NCBI RefSeq assembly: GCF_008806955.1
Contig: NZ_CP031727.1
Span: forward strand, 1,364,001 to 1,428,000
DNA length: 64,000 nucleotides
Direction of reading: 5' to 3'
DNA from: Cellvibrio sp. KY-YJ-3
Lineage (GTDB): Bacteria > Pseudomonadota > Gammaproteobacteria > Pseudomonadales > Cellvibrionaceae
Every line of letters begins with the position of its first letter. Within the stretch, counting starts at the first letter, position 1. The notes under the pieces were generated by a model that did no database searches, was not told where the DNA came from, and saw only the letters and a program-made list of their open reading frames with translations. Positions 25,056 to 33,450 of the stretch are shown in pieces. The translations under genes were made by a program, and so were the position numbers.

Positions 25056-27845
25056 ATGACGCAATTTGTTACTCCATCGTTTTTCCTGTCCCCCTGGCTG
25101 GTGTTTGGCTCGCTGCTGACACTCACCGCCTGTGGCGGTGGTAGCTCCGGCGGCGGTTCCAACGGTGGTCAGGATCCAGACCCGGTGGTGGTGGATATTC
25201 CTGTGGCCTATATCCAGCGCCCCATACCGCTGGATGAAGACGGCGAGCCGGTCTACCCAGATGTGTTTATGCCCGACAGTTTTAACCCTGGCGGCGAGCT
25301 CTACCTGAAAGCGCGCGCCACGACGCAAGCAGAAGTGGTGAATATCACCCGCGCCGCGTTTGCGGAGCATGAATTTTTTGATGCGGAAAACCCCAACTAC
25401 GACGTAAAAGATGTGGCGGTCGATTCGGCCGGTACCCGTTTGTTATTTGCCATGCGCGCGCCGCTCGACCCGGATCTGGACGAAGACGATGAGGATCAAC
25501 CCACTTGGAATATCTGGGAGTATCACCTCGCCACCAAAGTTCTGCGCCGCGTCATCAGTTCCGATTTTGAAGCCGAAAAAGGTCACGATGTCAGCCCCCG
25601 CTACCTGCCCGACGGCCGCATTATTTTCAGTTCCAACCGCCAAAAACGCAGTAAGGAAATCCTGCTCGATGAAGGCAAACCCCAATTTGGCGCCGTCACC
25701 ACCCAGGACAACGACATCACCAGTTTCCTGCTGCACAGCGTGAAGGATGACGGCACCGATATCCAGCAACTCAGCTATCACCTCAGCCATGACCTGCAGC
25801 CGCAAGTTATGCCCGATGGCCGTTTGGTATTTATGCGCTGGAGTGGCGAGCAACTGAGCTTTTACAGCGCCAACCCCGATGGCACTGACGTGCAACGCTA
25901 TTTTGGCGATGAAAGCCTCAACCAACCCCTCGCCGATGATATGACCGAAGTGCCGCGTCTGTTGCGCCCACAAATATTGCCCGACGGCCGTATTGCCGCT
26001 ATCTATTTGCAAAACGGCTTGCAACTGGGCGGCGATATGGTGGTAGTGGATGGTGCCGACGCGCTGGAAGGTGCGGTGCAATCCCTGTCGGTGAAACCGG
26101 TCAATATCGCCACCGATCTGGTGTCATTACACGGCCGTTTTGCTTCGCTCTCGCCACTCTATGATGGTACCAATCGCCTGCTGGTCAGTTGGAGTCAATG
26201 CCGCTTACTGCAGACCGAGACCGCCACCACGGCGGCGCGTCTCCAGCCCTGTTTACCAACCTTGTTGATTGATGGTGTGCCTGCCGAAGGTTATGAGGAG
26301 GCGCCACCCTTTTATGGCCTGTGGATTTACGACCTGAACAATCAAACCCAATTGCCCGTTGTGCTGGCCGAAGATGGCAAAGTGTTTACCGAAGCGCTGG
26401 CATTGGAGCAAAGCGCCTATAACCCGGCCTTTATCCAGCCCACTACCGACCCGGATCTGGCGGCGCGCAACCTTGGCTTGCTGCATATTCGCAGCGTATA
26501 TGATTTGGACGGCGCCTTTAACGCCATGAACTCTGGCGCCGCCGACTTGCAAGCGATGATTGCCCGCCCCGCCGATCAGCGCCCCGCACGGTTTATCCGT
26601 TTGGTGAAAGCTGTATCCCGCATCGATGACGATACCCTCGACGATCAGGACGACAATATTTACGGCAACCTCTTTAACGGCAATAACGGTATTCAGGAGA
26701 TCCTCGGTTACGCGCCGGTGGAGGCCGACGGTTCGGTGATGGTGACAGTGCCTGCCGATGTCGCATTTTCCCTGGAAATTCTGGATCGCGATGGCCGCCA
26801 AATCAGCGCCAACCACAATACCTATTTGCAATTGCGCCCCGGCGAGCAAATGACCTGCAATGGCTGCCACGCCGCGAACAATGAAACGGTGGTGCATGGG
26901 CGCAACGACTTGCCTGAATCACCTGCGTCTATCAATCCCGGTGCGTTGAGTGCCATTAACTTCCCCAATACCCAGCGTTACGAGCGTTTGGGCGTACCGA
27001 TTGCCCCCGAAATGGGTGAAACCATGGCGGAGTTTGCGGCGCGTTCTACCTTTTGTGAGGAAACGGTTAATGGTCAGGTGTGCGGGCTTATGGCTGGCCC
27101 TGGTCAAGATCAAAACCTGCGTAATCCAACAGTAGATTTACTGTTCCGTGATCTGTGGACGGCGCCCGGCCTGACCCCGGCAGAGGCGTTTTCCTATCGC
27201 TATAACGATTTGGTTCCCGGCGCCACCGCCGACCAAATCCCTGCACCAACACCGGCTGCTTGCCGCGAGGAATCTACTTGGAATGCCAATTGTCGGGTGG
27301 TAATCAATTACGAATACCACATCCAGCCGTTGTGGGAGCGTGAGCGTTCTACGATGACAGTTGGATTGGCTACGGCAGATAATTGTATTGCCTGCCACTC
27401 ACCTAGCGCAGACGTTGACGGCGTTACCACGATTAAAATCCCTGATGGACAATTGGATTTAACCCGTACCAAGCTGCAGGCAAATGCAGCCATGACATCC
27501 TATTTGGAATTGACCGCTGGTGATAATCGTCAGATTCTTAACGAAGAAACCGGCTTGCTGGAAGACGAGCGAATTCCGAATGGAGAATGTAATGTCGATG
27601 TGGATGGCAATCCGATTGTCGATGAGAATGGTGTTTGTACTGATCCTGTTTTGGTAACAGTGCCGGTTCAAGCTAGTATGTCGCGCGGTGGTGCGCGCGC
27701 CAGCGGAAGATTTTTCGATACTTTTGCTGCTGGCGGCAGCCATGCTGGTTATTTGAACGCGGCCGAGTTAAAGCTCCTGTCCGAATGGCTCGACACCAAT
27801 GGTCGCTATTACACCAATCCCTTTGAGTTGGCCTTGCCTAACTAA
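25056..27845 (+). CDS. HzsA-like beta-propeller/cytochrome c lipoprotein
   Basis: About 929 residues from the ATG at 25056, which gives a clean lipoprotein signal (LTLTAC then Gly/Ser linker). The middle holds PD40/WD40-type propeller repeats (VSPRYLPDGRIIFSSNRQK, LQPQVMPDGRLVFMRWSG, LRPQILPDGRIAAIY). Two c-type haem sites follow: CNGCH (~599-603) and CIACH (~777-781). This arrangement recalls the alpha subunit of hydrazine synthase (HzsA) and its many uncharacterised relatives outside anammox bacteria. Hydrazine synthesis itself is not implied, since no HzsB/HzsC equivalents are present. It heads a plus-strand run with beta-barrels, thioredoxin and DUF4266/DUF3570 proteins. Confidence 0.83.
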   Translation: MTQFVTPSFFLSPWLVFGSLLTLTACGGGSSGGGSNGGQDPDPVVVDIPVAYIQRPIPLDEDGEPVYPDVFMPDSFNPGGELYLKARATTQAEVVNITRAAFAEHEFFDAENPNYDVKDVAVDSAGTRLLFAMRAPLDPDLDEDDEDQPTWNIWEYHLATKVLRRVISSDFEAEKGHDVSPRYLPDGRIIFSSNRQKRSKEILLDEGKPQFGAVTTQDNDITSFLLHSVKDDGTDIQQLSYHLSHDLQPQVMPDGRLVFMRWSGEQLSFYSANPDGTDVQRYFGDESLNQPLADDMTEVPRLLRPQILPDGRIAAIYLQNGLQLGGDMVVVDGADALEGAVQSLSVKPVNIATDLVSLHGRFASLSPLYDGTNRLLVSWSQCRLLQTETATTAARLQPCLPTLLIDGVPAEGYEEAPPFYGLWIYDLNNQTQLPVVLAEDGKVFTEALALEQSAYNPAFIQPTTDPDLAARNLGLLHIRSVYDLDGAFNAMNSGAADLQAMIARPADQRPARFIRLVKAVSRIDDDTLDDQDDNIYGNLFNGNNGIQEILGYAPVEADGSVMVTVPADVAFSLEILDRDGRQISANHNTYLQLRPGEQMTCNGCHAANNETVVHGRNDLPESPASINPGALSAINFPNTQRYERLGVPIAPEMGETMAEFAARSTFCEETVNGQVCGLMAGPGQDQNLRNPTVDLLFRDLWTAPGLTPAEAFSYRYNDLVPGATADQIPAPTPAACREESTWNANCRVVINYEYHIQPLWERERSTMTVGLATADNCIACHSPSADVDGVTTIKIPDGQLDLTRTKLQANAAMTSYLELTAGDNRQILNEETGLLEDERIPNGECNVDVDGNPIVDENGVCTDPVLVTVPVQASMSRGGARASGRFFDTFAAGGSHAGYLNAAELKLLSEWLDTNGRYYTNPFELALPN

Positions 27846-27928
27846 AAAAGCCAAACTAAAAAGCCCAACTAAATAAGCAAGATAACAATGACAACAACAA
27901 TCATCACAACAACACACGGAAGCAAGGC

Positions 27929-28711
27929 ATGATTGCCAGTGCACGCAGAATCCTGAAAGGGCGCTATTTAATAATGAGTTTGTTGCTCTGTGTAGCGCTG
28001 CCTACACAGGCGCAGTGGTTTAATTGGTTTTCACCCGACGAACCGCTGCAAGTCGTTATTGATGATGCGTTTATCAATGTGTATGCAGGCCCCGGTAGCG
28101 GCTACCCGATTTTCCATGTGGTCGAGCGCGAAGAAGTGATCACCCTGTTATACAGCCGCACCGATTGGATCAAAATCAAAACCAAACGCGATCTGGAAGG
28201 CTGGATTAAACGCGATGACATGAAGCTCACGCTGTCGCCCGATGGCAGCAAACCGGATTTCCCCGATAACCAACAAGCCGATTATTTGGTGGATCGGTTT
28301 GAGTTGGGCGCGGCCTACGGCGATTTTGCTGGCGCCGATAGTTTGACCATGAACCTGGGCTATCGCTTTACTAAAAATTTATCGGCCGAAGTGCGCTACG
28401 CGGAAAACACCGGCCAGTTTTCTGACAGCCAAATTCTTGCGGCGGCAGTGTTATTCCAACCTTTCCCCGAATGGCGCGTGTCGCCGTTTTTTAGCATTGG
28501 CAGCGGCAAAATAAAAACCTTTCCCAGCGCCACGCTGGTACAAACGGAAGACCGTGAAGACAATTTAATGCAAGCCAGTTTGGGCGCTTATGTACATCTC
28601 ACCGGGCGTTTGTTTTTGCGCGCGGACTATACCAATCATTACGTGCTCACCAGTCGTAATACCAACGAAGAGGTTAATGAATGGAAACTCGGTTTCAACG
28701 TCTTTTTCTAA
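27929..28711 (+). CDS. Exported SH3-domain outer-membrane beta-barrel protein
   Basis: 260 residues. The signal peptide (SLLLCVALPTQA) is followed by a bacterial SH3 domain (residues ~40-105: AFINVYAGPGSGYPIFHVV ... DWIKIKTKRDLEGWIKRDD). The rest is a ~150-residue eight-strand-type outer-membrane beta-barrel ending in EWKLGFNVFF with a terminal Phe. SH3 domains of this type often bind peptidoglycan or metal-stabilised partners. It overlaps the next barrel gene by 31 bp, so the two are translationally coupled. Ligand unknown. Confidence 0.83.
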   Translation: MIASARRILKGRYLIMSLLLCVALPTQAQWFNWFSPDEPLQVVIDDAFINVYAGPGSGYPIFHVVEREEVITLLYSRTDWIKIKTKRDLEGWIKRDDMKLTLSPDGSKPDFPDNQQADYLVDRFELGAAYGDFAGADSLTMNLGYRFTKNLSAEVRYAENTGQFSDSQILAAAVLFQPFPEWRVSPFFSIGSGKIKTFPSATLVQTEDREDNLMQASLGAYVHLTGRLFLRADYTNHYVLTSRNTNEEVNEWKLGFNVFF

Positions 28712-29343
28712 GCGCAGTGCTGCTTGGGATTTTCAGCATCACCCAGCCGGTGTTCGCGCAAGATGAAGGCAGTGATGAGGATGAACTGGAACAGGTAATC
28801 ACGCCCGACATTAAACGTCGTCAAATCAAAGAAGATGATTTGGATACGGAAAATTTTGAGTTGGGGGTGTTTTACGGTTTTTTATCCATTGAGGATTTCG
28901 GCACCAATGGCGTGGCCGGGGTGACGCTCGCCTATCACATCACCGAAAGCTTTTTTGTAGAGGCCGCTTACGGCACCAGTAAAACGCAAAAAACCAGTTA
29001 TGAATTATTGAGCGGTGGCGTTGAACTCTTGACCGATGATCAGCGCGATCTGGCGTATTACAATTTATCGCTGGGCTACAATTTTTTGCATGGCCAAATT
29101 TTTATGTCGGACAAGTGGACGTTTAACAATCACTTTTATCTGATGGCGGGTGCGGGCAATACCGATTTTGCCGCAAAAGATTATTTCACCACCACCATCG
29201 GCGCGGGGTTGCGTTTTTATACTACCGATTGGTTGGCGCTGGATTTAAGCATGCGCGGCCACAGCTTCGAACATGAATTATTTGGTGAGGCAAAACGCAT
29301 CACCAATTTGGAATCGCGTTTGGGTGTGTCGGTATTTTTTTAA
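28681..29343 (+). CDS. Outer-membrane beta-barrel protein
   Basis: 220 residues, signal peptide (LSAVLLGIFSITQPVFAQ), an acidic periplasmic linker (DEGSDEDELEQ), then a beta-barrel of alternating aromatic strands ending LGVSVFF. It is related in plan to the preceding protein but lacks the SH3 domain. The start lies within the end of the upstream gene. Probably a partner outer-membrane component of the same system. Confidence 0.82.
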   Translation: METRFQRLFLSAVLLGIFSITQPVFAQDEGSDEDELEQVITPDIKRRQIKEDDLDTENFELGVFYGFLSIEDFGTNGVAGVTLAYHITESFFVEAAYGTSKTQKTSYELLSGGVELLTDDQRDLAYYNLSLGYNFLHGQIFMSDKWTFNNHFYLMAGAGNTDFAAKDYFTTTIGAGLRFYTTDWLALDLSMRGHSFEHELFGEAKRITNLESRLGVSVFF

Positions 29344-29377
29344 TCCAGAATTTTTTTGAATTGATGTGGAGTTGATT

Positions 29378-29893
29378 ATGTTGTTGTATAAGTCGTTGCA
29401 TAAATCGTTACACAAAAAACTGGCAACTATTACCGCCGGAATTGCACTGGGGTTAAGTTCGCTGCTGGCGCTTGCGGAACCCGCGCCGGATTTCACCTTG
29501 CCCAGCAGCAGTGGTGAAAATGTGCGTTTGGCGGAACAGCGTGGCCAAGTGGTGATGCTCAACTTCTGGGCCTCCTGGTGCGGCCCGTGCCGTCAGGAAA
29601 TGCCATTGTTGGATGAAATGTCCAAGCGTTACAGCAGTGCCGGTTTTGTGCTCTACGGGGTGAATGTGGAAGAGGATAATACCGATGCAAAAAAACTCAT
29701 CCAGCAATTGGGCGTGACCTTCCCGATTTTGTACGACGCCGAGAGCAAAGCGAGCAGCCTTTACAATGTAGATGCCATGCCAACCACGGTGCTTATCGAT
29801 AAAAAAGGTGAAATTCGCTACGTCAACCGCGGTTACAAACCGGGCGACGAAAACAAATACCGCGACCAAATTCGTGAGCTGATTAAAGAATGA
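29378..29893 (+). CDS. TlpA/ResA-type periplasmic thioredoxin
   Basis: 171 residues from the ATG at 29378, chosen because GGAG stands 6 bases before it; an in-frame GTG at 29366 is less likely. Signal peptide (TITAGIALGLSSLLALA) then an AhpC/TSA-thioredoxin fold with the active site WASWCGPCRQEMP and the cis-proline loop DAMPTTVLID. Such proteins reduce disulfides in the periplasm, commonly for cytochrome c or copper-site maturation, which fits the haem proteins encoded next to it. Its TGA overlaps the DUF4266 start as ATGA. Confidence 0.92.
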   Translation: MLLYKSLHKSLHKKLATITAGIALGLSSLLALAEPAPDFTLPSSSGENVRLAEQRGQVVMLNFWASWCGPCRQEMPLLDEMSKRYSSAGFVLYGVNVEEDNTDAKKLIQQLGVTFPILYDAESKASSLYNVDAMPTTVLIDKKGEIRYVNRGYKPGDENKYRDQIRELIKE

Positions 29894-30114
29894 TAGCGCG
29901 CCTCTCCTTGCTGCTCGCGATGCTGCTGTGCATCGCCGCCTGTAGTCCCATCAAGCCCTGGGTTAAACCCTATGAACGGCAAAAAATTGCGGACGAAATC
30001 ATGAGTTTTGATCGCGATCCGATTGCGGGCAGTTACCTGCATCACGTGTACGACGCACGCGAAGCGGCACGCGGCGGTGATGGTGCATCGGGAGGTGGCT
30101 GTGGTTGTAATTAA
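29890..30114 (+). CDS. DUF4266 family small lipoprotein
   Basis: 74 residues. Lipoprotein signal LLLAMLLCIAAC, the family motif PWVKPYERQKIADEIMSFD, then HHVYDAREAARGG and a C-terminal GGGCGCN. The Gly/Cys tail is characteristic of the family as I know it and might bind a metal or carry a modification. In other genomes DUF4266 is found next to DUF3570 and thioredoxin-like genes, as here. It overlaps both neighbours (4 bp and 14 bp), so stoichiometric co-translation is likely. Function not established. Confidence 0.88.
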   Translation: MIARLSLLLAMLLCIAACSPIKPWVKPYERQKIADEIMSFDRDPIAGSYLHHVYDAREAARGGDGASGGGCGCN

Positions 30115-31261
30115 TCGCCTGCTGATTTTAGGTTTTACACTCATGGCGAGTATCGCGCACGCGGCAGTATTACCCGATGAACGCATCGATATTCTCTACC
30201 ACGGCTACGACGGTGGCGGTGCGCAAATTGATGGCCCTTCCATTTTAGTGCGCAAAAGTATCGGCAGTTCAGTATCGGTCGCCGCGAATTATTATGTGGA
30301 TATGGTGACCAGCGCCTCTATTGATGTTGAGGCGACTGCAAGTCCCTACAGCGAAGAGCGCAAAGAGCAGGGCTTGAGTGCGCAATATATGGTTGATCGC
30401 TCCACCATTTCGGTGGGCTATGTCAGCAGTAAAGAAAATGACTACGATGCCACTACTTATAGTTTGGGTATCGACCAAAGTTTTTTTGGCGATTTAACCA
30501 CGCTTGGTTTTGGTGTGAGTTTTGGTGAGGATATTGTTGGGCAGAATACTGACCCGACCTATAAGCGCGATTTACAGCGACGCAAATACAGCATCAACGC
30601 CTCGCAAATCATCACTAAAAATTTATTGGCATCGCTCAGCTTTGATAGCGCCAGCGATCAATGTTTGAATTTGGCGGACACCGAAAGCTGTTTGAATAAT
30701 CCCTATCGCTCGGTGCGGTTTCTTACTGGCACCGGTGGTTATGCTTACCAGGGCGAAATTTATCCCCACACCCGCAATAGTGATGCCGTTGGCTTGCGGC
30801 TGATGTATTTTCTACCCTATCGCGCTTCATTGCGCGCAGAGCTTCGCCAGTTTTCCGATAGCTGGGGGATAGAGTCGGAAAATGCGGAGCTGCGCTATTT
30901 GCACCCTTACGGCGAACGCTTTTTGTTTGAAGTGAAATACCGTATTTATGACCAAACCGGTGCAGATTTTTATGCGGATTTATTTCCCTTCCGCGACGCA
31001 CAAAATTTTATGGCGCGCGATAAGGAATTGAGTCCTTTTTCATCCACCGTGCTCGGGTTGGGCGTCACCTACAAAGTTCCGGCGGGCACTATTCCCTGGT
31101 TTGAAAAAAGCACCGTTAATCTCTACTGGGATCACTTCAATATCGACTATGACGACTTCCGCGATGCCCGTGTATCGCCCACGGAATTCGCCGCTGGTAG
31201 CGAACCGCTCTACAGTTTGGATGCGGATGTGATCCGGTTCTATCTTTCCTTCTGGTTTTAA
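30101..31261 (+). CDS. DUF3570 family outer-membrane protein
   Basis: 386 residues from the GTG at 30101, which has GGGAGG upstream and begins the signal peptide VVINRLLILGFTLMASIAHA; the frame is open further upstream but lacks a signal there. The mature protein has the DUF3570 start (DERIDILYHGYDGGG ... GPSILVRKSIGSSVSVAANYYVD) and a large beta-barrel pattern with a C-terminal FYLSFWF. The start overlaps the end of the DUF4266 gene. It is the last gene of the plus-strand envelope set, followed by a long hairpin. Confidence 0.88.
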   Translation: MVVINRLLILGFTLMASIAHAAVLPDERIDILYHGYDGGGAQIDGPSILVRKSIGSSVSVAANYYVDMVTSASIDVEATASPYSEERKEQGLSAQYMVDRSTISVGYVSSKENDYDATTYSLGIDQSFFGDLTTLGFGVSFGEDIVGQNTDPTYKRDLQRRKYSINASQIITKNLLASLSFDSASDQCLNLADTESCLNNPYRSVRFLTGTGGYAYQGEIYPHTRNSDAVGLRLMYFLPYRASLRAELRQFSDSWGIESENAELRYLHPYGERFLFEVKYRIYDQTGADFYADLFPFRDAQNFMARDKELSPFSSTVLGLGVTYKVPAGTIPWFEKSTVNLYWDHFNIDYDDFRDARVSPTEFAAGSEPLYSLDADVIRFYLSFWF

Positions 31262-31285
31262 CTCTCCCATCCCGTTTCTGATCCA

Positions 31286-31321
31286 GCGCAAGCTATCGCC
31301 CGTAAGGGTGATATTTTGCGC
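31286..31321. terminator. 16-bp stem-loop between DUF3570 and the ketosynthase gene
   Basis: GCGCAAGCTATCGCCC, loop GTAA, GGGTGATATTTTGCGC: a 16-bp stem with one mismatch and two G-U pairs. No T-run follows, so it may be a weak or Rho-assisted terminator, or an RNA-stabilising structure, separating the redox set from the aryl polyene cluster. Confidence 0.55.
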
Positions 31322-31405
31322 CTTGGTCTCTATAATCCCGAGCCTTTTCATTGGTTGCACACAGCTGCCGCCATTGCGTTTCTGCTAATAACAAGTGAGA
31401 GCACT

Positions 31406-32617
31406 GTGTCCCCTGACCAGATATTGATTGTCGATTATGACGCGACCTGCGCCGCCGGTAGCGGAATGGATGAGCTTCGCGCCGCGCTTGCGACCCAGCG
31501 CTCCGGCTTGCGCCCGAACGATTTTCCCGGCTGCAATTTGCCTACGTGGATTGGTCGTGTCCCGGCAATTGATGATTATGTGTTTGCGCCGGAATTGGCC
31601 GCGTGGCAGAGCCGCAACAATGCGCTGATCGCCTTGGGCTTACAGCAGGGCACACTGCAGCAATCGCTGGCGCAACTGGTTGGACGTTTTGGTTCGGCGC
31701 GCATCGGTGTGGTGATGGGTTCCAGCACCTCCAGTATCGACCGCTCGGAAGAGGCCTATCGCCATTTGGATGAGCAAGGCCAGTTGCCAGCAGAATTTCT
31801 GCAAGAAAATGTACTAAATCCCCACGCCCCCGGTTTGTTTGTGGCGCAACTACTCGGCCTTGATGGCCCCAATATGACGGTAAATACTGCCTGTTCTTCC
31901 TCTGCCAAAGTCTTTGCGACCGGCGCGCGTTGGCTGCGTGCGGGTATTGTGGATGCGGTGCTGGTGGGTGGTGCTGATACCCTGTGCCAAAGTGTGCTCT
32001 ACGGTTTTCACTCATTACAGTTGGTGTCCGAGTCCCAGTGTCGCCCCTTTGACGGCGCGCGCGATGGTATTAACCTCGGTGAGGCGGCCGGTTTTGCGCT
32101 GCTGGTACGTGGCGATGACGCCCAAGGCATTGAGCACACTGGCATCCAACTCAGCGGCTACGGCGAAAGCTCGGATGCGCATCATATGTCCCACCCGCAC
32201 CCCGAAGGTGAGGGCGCGCGTTTGGCGATTGAGCAGGCGCTCGCGCAAGCGGGTTTGGCGCCCGCGCAGATCGACTATATTAACCTGCACGGTACAGCGA
32301 GCCGCGCCAATGACCATATTGAAGGCAACTTGGTGGGCGCTATGTTTCTAGCATCCACGCTTGCCAGTTCCACCAAAGGTTGGACTGGGCACACCCTTGG
32401 CGCTGCCGGAATTCTCGAATCGATTTTTGCGCTGGAAGCCCTAACCAGCGGATTGGTGCCGGGCACCTTGAACCTGGCGCAGGTCGACCCGGAAATCGCT
32501 ATTAGCATGAGCGCGGCCAACCAAAGCGCAGACTTAACCCACGTGATGAGCAACTCCTTCGGCTTCGGCGGCAACAACGCCTGTTTGATTTTCAGTCGTG
32601 CGGAGGTGGCAGCATGA
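31406..32617 (+). CDS. Aryl polyene beta-ketoacyl-ACP synthase
   Basis: Condensing enzyme, 403 residues from the GTG at 31406; the open frame reaches further upstream but without homology. The Cys-His-His triad is intact: Cys163 in VNTACSSSA, His295 in LHGTASRAND, His329 in GWTGHTLGAAG. It would elongate the aromatic starter with malonyl-ACP. It overlaps the following chain-length-factor-like gene by 4 bp (ATGA), suggesting a heterodimer. First gene of the cluster's plus-strand left arm. Confidence 0.92.
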   Translation: MSPDQILIVDYDATCAAGSGMDELRAALATQRSGLRPNDFPGCNLPTWIGRVPAIDDYVFAPELAAWQSRNNALIALGLQQGTLQQSLAQLVGRFGSARIGVVMGSSTSSIDRSEEAYRHLDEQGQLPAEFLQENVLNPHAPGLFVAQLLGLDGPNMTVNTACSSSAKVFATGARWLRAGIVDAVLVGGADTLCQSVLYGFHSLQLVSESQCRPFDGARDGINLGEAAGFALLVRGDDAQGIEHTGIQLSGYGESSDAHHMSHPHPEGEGARLAIEQALAQAGLAPAQIDYINLHGTASRANDHIEGNLVGAMFLASTLASSTKGWTGHTLGAAGILESIFALEALTSGLVPGTLNLAQVDPEIAISMSAANQSADLTHVMSNSFGFGGNNACLIFSRAEVAA

Positions 32618-33447
32618 GTACTCCGCTCAGTAATAAAGCGCCGATTGCGGTGGATTTGGTGGGCATAGGCGCCTGGGGCCCCGCGTTTAACAACTGGGCT
32701 GAGCTGCAAACGCTGTTTGCTAATCCATTAATCGGCGATGATCTGCAGTGGACGACTCAGGTGCCCAAGCCGGAAATTATCCCCGCCAATGAACGCCGGC
32801 GCGCGCCGCTGCCGGTGCGCGCCGCCGTGGAGGTGAGCTGGCAGGCATTGCAGCAATCGGGCTTGGCATCCAGCGATGTGGCCTGCGTATTTGGCTCCGG
32901 GCTGGGTGATACTGAAATCACCGACTATATGTGTCGTGCGCTAACTACCGCTGAAAAGCAGCTATCGCCGACCAAATTCCACAACTCGGTGCACAACGCC
33001 GCCGCCGGTTATTGGACGATCAGCAGCGGCTGTATGAAATCCGCCAACTCTATCGCCGCTTACCAAAATACCGCCGGTTTAGCGCTGCTGGAGGGCATGA
33101 TCCAATGCCAGCAACACAATGAGCCGGTATTGGTGACCCTGTTTGATACCGCCGCGCACGATGCATATCGTCAGATTTTTGCCTGCGAGCAGAGTTTTGC
33201 CGCCGCGCTGCTACTCGTTCCTGCTGGTGCTGCCAATGCGCCAATAGCGCGCTTGGTGATGGCGGATGAAACCGCTGCAAGTGTTATCGCGCCAGATTTA
33301 CCCTGCGACCAGCTGGACAAACTCTACCGCGATAATCCCGCCGCCAAGGTGCTGGGTTTGCTCCAGCAACTGGCGGCCAAACGCAGTGGTGACTGTGTGT
33401 TTGAGCTTAGCCCGCGTCGCGCCCTCAAGCTTGTTGTGAGTTTTTAG
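32614..33447 (+). CDS. Ketosynthase-like chain-length-factor partner
   Basis: 277 residues, shorter than a normal ketosynthase. It keeps the N-terminal half of the fold (VDLVGIGAWGPAFNNW, ACVFGSGLGDTEI) and the stretch KFHNSVHNAAAGYWTISSG, where the nucleophilic Cys region of active enzymes is replaced, so it is likely non-catalytic. This matches the KS-like/CLF-like proteins found in aryl polyene clusters, which pair with an active KS to control chain length. It overlaps the active KS gene by 4 bp and precedes the halogenase-like gene by 3 bp. Confidence 0.87.
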   Translation: MSTPLSNKAPIAVDLVGIGAWGPAFNNWAELQTLFANPLIGDDLQWTTQVPKPEIIPANERRRAPLPVRAAVEVSWQALQQSGLASSDVACVFGSGLGDTEITDYMCRALTTAEKQLSPTKFHNSVHNAAAGYWTISSGCMKSANSIAAYQNTAGLALLEGMIQCQQHNEPVLVTLFDTAAHDAYRQIFACEQSFAAALLLVPAGAANAPIARLVMADETAASVIAPDLPCDQLDKLYRDNPAAKVLGLLQQLAAKRSGDCVFELSPRRALKLVVSF

Positions 33448-33450
33448 CCA

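Noticed and set aside
25056-27845. True hydrazine synthase (anammox-type) function
   Set aside because: HzsB/HzsC partners and other anammox genes are absent; only the general domain plan is shared.
29453-29869. Long antisense frame opposite the TlpA-type thioredoxin
   Set aside because: Mirror of a real gene; no homology on the antisense side.
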